Shown piece after piece: positions 56,010 through 64,000 of a DNA stretch of 64,000 nucleotides (positions are counted from its first letter, which is position 1; every line of letters begins with the position of its first letter). The position numbers were made by a program, and so were the translations under genes. The DNA is taken from NCBI GenBank assembly GCA_035772405.1, contig JAYKKM010000047.1:5791001-5855000 (forward strand), in the 5' to 3' direction. A model generated the notes under the pieces. The model ran no database searches. It was not told where the DNA came from and saw only the letters and a program-made list of their open reading frames with translations. The DNA comes from Chrysogorgia sp. JL179-B06. Lineage: Eukaryota > Cnidaria > Anthozoa > Scleralcyonacea > Chrysogorgiidae.

Positions 56010-56159
56010 AAAATATATAAAAAAAAGAAAAAACAAAAGAGGAATAAGAAGCGTGGAAAAAAAATACAAAAATGAGGTTTTGGAGGAGCATTGGCACTGG
56101 GTATGTTTCTTCCTCAAGTGTTGGGAACACTTTCAAATATTCTTAAAATTAACGTTTAA
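55999..56159 (+). pseudogene. Minor capsid-type basic/hydrophobic protein, broken
   Basis: ATG at 55999 starts a Lys/Arg-rich stretch. The basic frame then shifts within a poly-A run, a TGA occurs at 56073-56075 where sister proteins have the Gly-Gly of their KGG motif, and a hydrophobic Gly/Ala/Leu segment (ALALGMFLPQVLG) follows to TAA at 56159. Basic region plus KGG plus hydrophobic helix resembles adenovirus pVI/pX-like proteins, as does complement(59449-59670). Confidence 0.55.
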
Positions 56160-56170
56160 AAAAAAAAGAT

Positions 56171-57481
56171 GTGGAAAAAAATGACATATTATTTAGTGAA
56201 CCTTTACAATTTTTTACTTCATCACCCTATAATGATACGTTTACTGAATGTCGTGAAACTGAAATTATTGCGACGCCTGTCGATAATCAATCGTCAGTAT
56301 ACACGTTTACAAGGCATGGGAACGCCGTTGGATTAATGAAAACAAGTGATGCTAAAATAATGGCTAGAGTATCAATTAGAAATGCTGCTGGAGTTATATC
56401 ACCTGCAGCATCGGGGTTTTCGATGATTACATTACCCCTTCGTACAATGTGGAAAACAAAAGAATTAAAAATAAATGAAAATTTAATTACGCCATCAGAT
56501 AATTTTGCACATTTTGCATCATGGATAGAATTTATAATGCGTCAAACACCGTCGGGATATAAAGATTCTAAAGAGCTTAATTTAGCATATTTAGATACAG
56601 CCGAACATATGAGCGATATCGCGGGTTTTCATAATGGAACTGCTGTCGTAAATGCAGGAGGGAGACAAAAAACACTTGCATTTCAAAATCAATCACAGTA
56701 TTTGATAGATGAGATTGATTGTTCATTATTTAGCGAAGGTGGTGCTTAAATATATATTCCTACAGCGTATAAAGTTGAATTACGTTTAACGCGGGCATTA
56801 AATACAATTGTAATGATGGGTGCCGATCATGCTAATATGGCCGTTGCTGATACTATAATTACCCTAGACGATTTTAAAATAAAAATTCCTTTATCTAAAC
56901 CCAAAAAACAATTATCAAATGCAATTAATATAGTGATGATGACCAATAATAAAGAAACATTATATTATACAACCAATTATCGTTGTATTACTGAATCATT
57001 AGCTGCAGGACGAAATTCACATCAAGTAATCGATGTGTTTAATGGTAGCGTTCCTACACGTTTATATATTGTATTTTCTCCATTAGCAAATTGGAACGGA
57101 TCATATACTCATAATATTTTTGAGTTTAACTGGCCTAATTATGATAATGTTGAAGTGTCGGTAAATAACGCTGTTTCCGGGAGAATAGAAAATCACGCTG
57201 AAGCTTACTCAAAATTACGCTCGGTATTAAATCGTAACTATTCAGAAATGCCCATGACTTATAATGACTTTATAAACGGGTATTGTATATTAGCATTTGA
57301 TTTAACAGATAATAGAGACTCTCATCTTGCAGTATTACCCATAAGACCGTCGGGAAATGTTAATGTGGATTTTCATTTTTCTCAAAATACAGTGGCAGGT
57401 GCGTTAATATTTGTTGGTGAATTTCGAAATGAAATTAGAGTAGGATTAAATACCCCTGCAAGATTATTACACAGCATTTAA
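56171..57481 (+). pseudogene. Major capsid protein, double jelly-roll
   Basis: One frame of 437 codons with a single TAA at 56747-56749. Blocks typical of Polinton/adintovirus hexon-like proteins: SPYNDTFTECRETEI near the start, FTRHGNAVGLMKTSDAK, ASWIEFIMRQTPSGYKDS, RLTRALNTIVMMG, KIPLSKPKKQL, and LAFDLTDNRDSHLAVLPIRP with GNVNVDFHFSQN then ALIFVGEF at the end, as in the second jelly roll. Length is near the short end for the family. Would form trimers making the icosahedral shell. Confidence 0.85.
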
Positions 57482-57518
57482 TTATCAACATTTGTAACAA
57501 GGGGATGTACAAAAAAAT

Positions 57519-58162
57519 ATGAAGAACACAAAACCCATTACAACAAAGAATAGAATAAAAAAACCTAAAATAAAAAAAACAGTTATTAACAAAATACCAC
57601 TAAATCGTGAACGTATTCTTGTATTTCCACCGTTTTCAGTATGCACGGAAAAAAAAGACGAAAAAAATGATAATTCAAGAGATGATGATGATGATGAAGT
57701 TGATAGTGAAAATGATAGCGATGTTGTTAGCGATGATGTTAGTGATGAAATGGATAGTGAAAGTTCAATTACTTCTTCTTCATCAAGTGCGAAGATGATT
57801 TAAAATTTTTAGAAAGATTAGTTCAATTAAATAAAATAAAGAAAAAAGCCTTTGAAAAAAAAAAAAGGATTTTTTACCATCGTTAAAAAATATCTTAAAG
57901 CAGATATTGATAAAAAAAGACGTTGTTAGATTCTCAATTAATTAATAAATTACAATACATTGCTAAAAATATTTTAAATAAAAAAATTTCTATCCAACTT
58001 TCCAGTGATAATAAATATATTTTGAATAAGTTTTCTAAGAACAAAATAAAAGAAAAAGATTTAAAAATATTATTATCTGAGGATTTTCGTATAATCAACA
58101 TATATCAAAAAGCATACAAATTATTTAACCAACAAATAAAAAAAAATGACCGAAGTAAATAA
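57519..58162 (+). pseudogene. Acidic Ser-rich viral protein, frameshifted
   Basis: 57519-57803: basic start (IKKPKIKKTVINK), RERILVFPPFSVC, then a run of Asp/Glu/Ser. A frame change near 57790 leads to FLERLVQLNKIKKKAFEKK and later to LDSQLINKLQYIAKNILNKK, ending 58162 with NDRSK. At least two indels in poly-A/T. No family recognised; position between capsid and protease suggests a virion protein. Confidence 0.42.
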
Positions 58163-58475
58163 AATGCAATTAATTAATCCGAGTAAATTAAATGAAATTT
58201 TAGATTTAATCAAAACTGATCATGAAAATGAAAAATTATTGCAGGGAATTAACAACAAAAATAATTTCGAACTTATTGAAAGTAAAAATAAAATGAAAGA
58301 AGAAATGAAAAAAGTTAATAATGATCAACGTGTCGCAGAGAGTATGGTTAGTTTTTTAAAAAGACAACAAAAGATGAAAAGAAAAAGTAATGAACTTGAA
58401 AATGAGGTGAACAATGATGAATCATCCGAGTTAAGGAAAACACCAACTGTGACAAGTGGTCAACAAATAAAATAA
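58146..58475 (+). CDS. Coiled-coil viral protein
   Basis: 109 aa: INPSKLNEILDLIKTDHENE and ESMVSFLKRQQKMKRKSNEL; charged helical throughout. Overlaps the previous frame by 17 bp. Unknown. Confidence 0.45.
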   Translation: MTEVNKMQLINPSKLNEILDLIKTDHENEKLLQGINNKNNFELIESKNKMKEEMKKVNNDQRVAESMVSFLKRQQKMKRKSNELENEVNNDESSELRKTPTVTSGQQIK

Positions 58476-58828
58476 TTTCTTGAAAGGAAAAAAATTAGAA
58501 TTGCGGGTACAGATATAATAAAATTAAACGGTGTTGGAATAAAAATCATGATTTATTATACGATTTAACGCATAATGTCAGCAAACAAAACATGTTCAAT
58601 CTTACACAACATAAGCAGACGGTTGCTTTAAAAGAATTGAAAAAATTACATATGCCCGCCTATTATATACGTAATATAAAATTACGACAACGTTATATAA
58701 ATTTGGGAAAAACAACTTCGGGTCTTTCGAGTAACGAAGAACCATCTACATCACTCACCACCCACATTCCTACACCTTCAACAATACCCTATTCAACACG
58801 AAGAAAATGGCGACGAAAAAATCAATGA
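58476..58828 (+). pseudogene. Degenerate basic viral protein
   Basis: KIRIAGTDIIKLNGVG in one frame, then from ATG 58592 QTVALKELKKLHMPAYYIRN, a Ser/Thr/Pro-rich tail and RRKWRRKNQ. Frame changes near 58545. It overlaps the protease start by 22 bp. Unknown. Confidence 0.42.
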
Positions 58829-59263
58829 ATTTACATTGTTTTTTAACCCAATTTTTATTTACGAACGAGATTAATAAAATTTCAAAAATAAATAAGTTTT
58901 TAAATAAATATTATTTGGGTACATTTCCTGCAAATATTTTTCCTAAAAAATGTTTTTATCCCTCGTGTTGGATTTGGAATACGGATGAAGCAGATCAAAA
59001 CGGTCAACATTGGGTTGCTATATGGGTGGATAAAGAAAAACATGTATTTTTTTGATAGTTTTGCTAAAGATGTATCGTTTTATAAACGTGAATATTGGTA
59101 TGATTGTAGTGTAAAAAAAGGACTAAAATTTCAATATATTCAAAGTAAACAATTACAATCCAAAAATACTGCCGTGTGTCGAAATTGGAGTTTGTTATAT
59201 TTATACAATCAATGTCGTAATGAAATCGAAAATAATAATAAACAAAAAATATTAAAAAATTAA
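58807..59263 (+). pseudogene. Adenain-type (C5) cysteine protease, frameshifted
   Basis: ATG 58807; GQHWVAIWVDKEKHVFF provides the catalytic His and the following acidic position; a T7 run (~59047) shifts frame to FDSFAKDVSFYKREYW, then YIQSKQLQSKNTAVCRNWSL with Gln and catalytic Cys in the adenain Q(x)nC order. The Gly that normally follows the Cys is Arg, and the second Cys is Ser. In relatives this enzyme cleaves capsid precursors after GG-type sites. Confidence 0.75.
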
Positions 59264-59448
59264 CGTATTAAAATAAAAAATGATATTAAATTAAAAAAAA
59301 AAATAGAAACAATTTTAGGTAGTGTACTCGTTCTAATATATAAAAAATGTAAAAAAAATGTAAGAGTAATAACAATCAGTCATGTTGTAGTTTTAATAAT
59401 GCCAATTTTTAATTAAACCAAAAATTAACTATTTACAGTGTTTTTTAT

Positions 59449-59670
59449 CTACCAGGGGAATGGGTCAAAACCACTAAAATCGTAACCTCCTTTTTGTTTT
59501 CTTTTTCGAATACCCCCTTTTTGTTTTCTTTTTCTTTTTCGAATACCAAATCCCAATTGACTTCCAATTATCGTTCCCAAAGGTCCCAAAACATCTAGAA
59601 CACTACTACCCCCTTTTTGTTTGTTTTTTCGAAGGATAATTCCCCTGCTTCTATATCTTCTTCTTGCCAT
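59449..59670 (-). CDS. Basic protein with three KQKGG motifs (pX/pVI-like)
   Basis: 73 aa, intact, first leftward gene after the convergence point. RRRYRSRG, then KQKGG three times, separated by a hydrophobic segment (SVLDVLGPLGTIIGSQLGFG). Basic + hydrophobic + repeated Gly-Gly sites suggest a virion core/membrane-active peptide cut by the adenain-type protease (inference). Confidence 0.6.
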   Translation of the reverse strand: MARRRYRSRGIILRKNKQKGGSSVLDVLGPLGTIIGSQLGFGIRKRKRKQKGGIRKRKQKGGYDFSGFDPFPW

Positions 59671-59761
59671 GTTTTTAAAAAAAATTCATACACAATATAC
59701 ACACCCCATACTATATATACTTTTTTAAAAAAACGATTTTCAACAACTCTTTTACATTTAT

Positions 59762-60438
59762 TTACAAATCATAGATTATCGTTGATTCATGTGGAAATAC
59801 ATTGGTTCTAATTCTACAATTTTCATACCCTTTCCTACAATTATCAAATACCAAATAACCATAGGGTTTCTCATTAATTTCACTAAATGCTTTATTAAAT
59901 CTATTTCTATTAATTTTTTTATTATCACATATCGTATACATATTATTATAATCACTTAAATTTTTAAACATAACATAATATTGACTATTGACACGTAAAT
60001 TTCGCAATTTACATTACCATATGTTAAATTTTGACATGTAAAAATAACACTAATATTACGATGATGGACATCTTGAGTTACAATATTATCTATTCTTTCA
60101 AGATTTTCCTTTGATGATGTTGCAACTAACATGAGATCATCTAATATTATTAAAGTATTTTCACGGGTATTCGTTTGTATATCGGTAATGCGGGGAATAC
60201 CCTTTTGACAATAAATAAATTCAACACTAATATCTGTTTTTTCCGCAAGAACTTTTTCCATTTCAGCGTACAGAGGTTGATAAATTGAATATAAATAAAC
60301 AATTTTAACAATTGCGGGTGTAATCATAATGTTAATATTTTTCAATAATTGTAATATCCAATATGTTTTTCCACTTTGACTGGGACCACATAACGTTAAC
60401 ATAAAAGGGTGTTGAAATGGTAATGAAACATTGTTCAT
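59762..60438 (-). pseudogene. FtsK/HerA-type genome-packaging ATPase, frameshifted
   Basis: ATG 60438. Walker A LCGPSQSGKTYW, Walker B NTLIILDDLM, and the sensor VIFTCQNL are clear. The frame shifts between 60007 and 59956; the C-terminal part (RVNSQYYVMFKNLSDYNN) continues to 59762. About 225 residues, normal for Polinton/adintovirus ATPases. It would power DNA packaging into capsids. The gene ends ~90 bp before the KQKGG gene start. Confidence 0.85.
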
Positions 60439-60439
60439 T

Positions 60440-63400
60440 TCAGTTATCTAAAAATCCAAACGGAATCGTATTAAAATTATTTTTAACAACACGTTTATTA
60501 AATGTAAATGAAAATTTTTTTATTTCATCCTCAATAAAAATATGATTAAGTTTATCTTTACATATTTTATTGTGATATTTAATTTCGATGATCTGATCTT
60601 GATTTTTAACACATTGTGTCAAGGATAAAAAATTCAATTTTTCTTTTATTGTTCGTTTTTTAAAGTAAAACCTTTCACATGAATACATTCCTGATTTAAA
60701 TTAGTTATATACGCGTAACATTTTGGACCCGTTGAACAAAAATTTGTTATCCATTCATTTTCATTTAATTCATTCGTTAAATCTCCTAAATAATTTCCCG
60801 TTTTAACATCAGTATAATTATTTTCATCAGATATATAAATAACAGAATCTGTATCAAAATATAAAACGCGATCGTCTAATTTATCGAGTAACTCGTATAA
60901 TTTCAAACGTGCATATGCAGTGACAAAACATGCAATGATTACATTCCCCGTTTTTAGAGGCGTTATTGCATCATCAATTTTTTCATATGTACAACGTAAT
61001 AATGTTTCGTTTATAAATTCCATCGATGTTAATTTTTTACTTTTATCATTGGCTATATTTAATAATTTTTCATAATATTTACCGTATGTAAATAAGATTA
61101 AATAATAATAATAATAATAATAATCGTTTAAAAAACACACTTGTGTATTATTTTCGTTTTGGGCAAATTTTCCCCATAACGAATTTAAAAATGTTTTTGC
61201 AATAGTTCTTAATCCGGGATTTTTCTCTATTTTGTCTTTATCTAAAAAAACATTTTCATTTTTTAAATAATCATTACAATACTGTTTAATTTTATCATCA
61301 TTTTTACTTCCATCTGCGTTCAAACAATCCGTAGGAATTCCTGAAGATTCTTGTTTGATTTTTAAAAATTGATTTACGTATTGTGAAAACATTTTTTCTT
61401 TGCGTTCAAAATGATATATTTCGTAAAGAGCTTTTATTTTATATCCCTTATCTATAGCAACATTAATCTCAACACTAGTCCAAGTACCCGTTAATTATCG
61501 ATCAATTTCATTATGTTCACATTTATTACATTTATTCACAGCACATTTATAACATAATGGAAATAATAATTTCCAATCTATTCTAACAGGTAAGACAGGA
61601 AAGTAAATATTTCGAGGAGGTGAAATACAACATTTTACTAAACCAAATATGTCCTTGATTTTTATTTTATTACAATCTTCCCCCAGTAAAATAGTAGGAT
61701 GACCCACAGGAAAATCATAATTTTTTTGTACATAAGGGTATAGCGATGTAAAATCTACATAACTTATTCGTTCGTTTCGTTTTGTTTCTTTAAATAAACA
61801 TACGGGGGAAGTTCGTCCCCCATATAATGCGTCACGTGGTGTTAAAGGAGTAAACGGATAACATTTTCTTTTCTTTTCAATTAATTGTTTCTGTGTATAT
61901 ATTTTTTCTTCTTAATAATCACATTCCCACATCTCGATTAATTTGTAACCGGCATTTTTTATTGTCCAAGAAAAACGTTGCGTATTTGCATATAAATTAC
62001 TAAATTTTTCGTTTGTAAGAACGTTCAATGCATAGGGGTCAAAACATTTGGGACATCCGTGATAAAAACAACCATGAAATTGATATATCGTATCATTATA
62101 AAAACCATCGACAAAACGTCCTAGAATTTTTTTCTCACCATTTTGTGAACAGATATATTCTAAATTTCCTCCTAATTCTCGATTAATTTCATCTAACCAA
62201 TCAATAGCAATTAAACTCTGTTTTACACATCCCCTATACCCCGAAGCAGGAATAATTCCTACACAATTTTTTTTTTTTAAATTAAGTCTATACACTTTCA
62301 AAGCTAAACTAGCAATTGTAATACAATTCTTTGCATAAAAGGGTGTAATATGACCTATGGCACCTATCATTGTAGAAAATTTAACACAACCCTTTCTTAA
62401 AATATCTACATCACTACAACGATAATAATAAATCTCTTTACGAAATATATATTTCTCTCTTTTTTCTTTCTAAATACCATTTTTCAAATTCATTAAGTGT
62501 TGCTGTATTCATGTTTCGTATCAAAAAATTTCCGATCTACAATTTCACCCTCATAAGTTAAATCGTAAAATTCATAAGGATGAAATCCCTTACATTCCCC
62601 TTGAAGGTCCATTGCTTTTGGAATATCTGCTAATTTCATACTAAAAAACAAATAACTATCGAGGATTCCAATATTTTGTTCTTTAATTATTAAACTCATT
62701 ATTTTAGTTCCGTTCATTATAGTATTCGGTATTATCTGTTTTATTTCTAAAAAATATTTTAAAATAAAAATAGTATCAAATCTACCCCCGTTATGAGCTA
62801 TCCAAACGGAATTTGTTTTTTCAAACATAAATTCACATAAAGTTTCAATAACATTGTTATCAAAAATAAATTGTCTATTCCCACAACAACTAACTTTTTC
62901 AATAGTATTATCGATAATTTCTTTTTTGATATTTTTGTTTTTTTTAAATTCAATATGTTGACATTTTTTACATACCTTTTGGACGATACAATAAAAAGGT
63001 ATGAGCAATTTAGTTTTGTTTACTTTTGTTTCAAAATCAAAAAAAAATAAAGTGGGTTCACTTTCTTTACCTTTGTTATATTCAAATGAAAGGGGTTTCA
63101 CATAACAAAAATGAGGTTGTTTCATGTATTTATCACAATGAAAACAAAATCGTTTGCTACAATCATGTTTAACTGTTTTATTAGAAAAAATGAAAAAGAA
63201 TCGAGGACAAATTTTGTTACAGGTTTTACAAAAAAAATAATATTGACAAGGTGTTAAACGATCATAATTACTTTGAGAAGGTTTAAAAATTTTATTTGTT
63301 AAATGATTTGTAAAACAATTTTCATCATAAAAAATTATATCACAACTGCTACAAATAAGTTTATTATTTTTATCTTTACAATTATTCGGATATTTATAAC

Positions 63401-63944
63401 ATCGTAAACAAGTTAAGTTATTTGTAGTACATAGGTGGTTATCGATATATTCATGTCGTGCAAAATAACTCATACATTTAACACAAAAAGAACTGGTGTT
63501 AAGATTAGAAAATTCCTTTATGCTTAAGACTACATCGTAATGATTATTATTTAACCATAAACATACAATTTCATTAGTTAATTTAATAAGATTACCTTCA
63601 CTATCAGTTCGTGAATCATAAATTATATTATCGGAATGAGTGTCAGCATACACTAACAAATCAACACCCTGTTTTTTTAAATAATTATTATATACTAAAT
63701 TAAACTGTGTAGCATCAACATTACCCTCGGCTATCCCACATTCCTGATATACATTTCGAATTTCCTCACACGTAAATAAATCATCAACTGGTTTATTTGG
63801 TTTTCTTTTCATTATAAAATATTTATCGTCTTGATTTAAAAATGATAAACCCACTAATATTGCTAAAGCAAAACAGCAATCTTTCACTGTACGAAATAAT
63901 ACATGGCTAAGAATATAATACACCCGTGCGAAATTTACGACCAT
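60440..63944 (-). pseudogene. Protein-primed DNA polymerase B (pPolB)
   Basis: The N-terminal third has CysHis clusters (CVKCMSYFARHEYIDNHLC; CLRCYKYPNNC; CKTCNKIC; CFHCDKYMKQPHFC). Exonuclease motifs: LFFFDFET and AHNGGRFDTIFIL. Then GIIPASGYRG, YQFHGCFYHGCPKC, palm motif A YVDFTSLYPYV, motif B KTFLNSLWGKFAQN and motif C VLYFDTDSVIY. Breaks: frameshift near 62490, TAA at 61912-61914, TAA at 61495-61497, and a frameshift near 60670. ~1,160 codons. The first ATG in frame is 63944; the sequence right of it suggests the gene may extend past the window in another frame. Role: replication of the linear viral genome from a terminal protein. Confidence 0.92.
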
Positions 63945-64000
63945 ATTTTTTTACATACATATTACTTTTCACACCGCCTTTATCTGTAGCATTTCCCTTA

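Larger units (their letters stand above)
45060..64000. mobile_element. Endogenous adintovirus / Polinton (Maverick)-type virus, decayed, right end outside window
   Basis: Abrupt change to very AT-rich, intronless, densely coding DNA. Core genes: rve integrase (53303-54265), penton-like (54280-55170), major capsid (56171-57481), adenain-type protease (58807-59263), packaging ATPase (complement 59762-60438), protein-primed polymerase B (complement 60440-63944). Rightward genes meet leftward genes at ~59.3-59.45 kb. An 8-kb accessory region lies left of the integrase. In-frame stops and frameshifts in almost all long genes show it is a fixed, inactive copy. Left border approximate. Confidence 0.9.

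Noticed and set aside
45606..63944. Alternative genetic code or programmed stop readthrough in the virus
   Set aside because: All three stop codons occur in frame, alongside many frameshifts, which fits decay better than recoding.

Overview
The window is metazoan nuclear DNA made almost entirely of transposable elements plus one integrated DNA virus. Spliced genes with GT/AG introns, BEL/Pao, Gypsy, CR1/L2-like LINE, Penelope-like, CACTA-like and Tc1/mariner remains, a 5S-derived SINE, tRNA-like repeats, many fold-back elements and long (TA)n tracts fit an invertebrate. An anthozoan or other cnidarian is my best guess (inference only). I see no gene I would call an ordinary host gene with confidence.

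Layout. (1) 1-19020: a minus-strand BEL/Pao retrotransposon split by three insertions: a 6.9-kb TTAA-flanked DNA transposon (233-7122, Kolobok-like) with a 12-exon transposase gene and a convergent P2X7-C-domain gene; a 5S rRNA-derived SINE (8761-9112); and a nested palindrome-ended element (9635-17376) carrying an intact four-exon 189-aa gene. (2) 19374-22150: a six-exon plus-strand gene of unknown function that lacks its 3' end. (3) 22279-24397: a decayed Tc1/mariner full of minisatellites. (4) 25148-30842: a ten-exon minus-strand gene with a SANT-like start and transposase-like acidic motifs, with fold-back elements in its introns. (5) 31440-32512: CACTA/Tnp2 remains. (6) 32520-36360: (TA)n tracts, tandem tRNA-Ala-like units, a second Tc1/mariner, and Penelope-like pieces including a GIY-YIG fragment. 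(7) 38010-40771: a deleted second copy of the Kolobok-like/P2X7 element. (8) 41340-44860: a LINE and a deleted Gypsy element.

(9) From about 45 kb to the window end the DNA becomes very AT-rich and gene-dense without introns. This is an endogenous adintovirus/Polinton (Maverick)-type virus: rve integrase, penton-like protein, basic/hydrophobic minor capsid-type proteins, double jelly-roll major capsid protein, adenain-type protease, FtsK/HerA-type packaging ATPase and protein-primed DNA polymerase B. Together these would replicate, integrate, package and mature a virion. Nearly every long gene carries in-frame stops or homopolymer frameshifts, so the copy is decayed. Its left 8 kb is an accessory region with several families of small paralogous genes on both strands, recurrent TATA-like motifs, and a broken Fic-domain (HPFxDGNGR) gene. 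This accessory region is the part most likely to be new.
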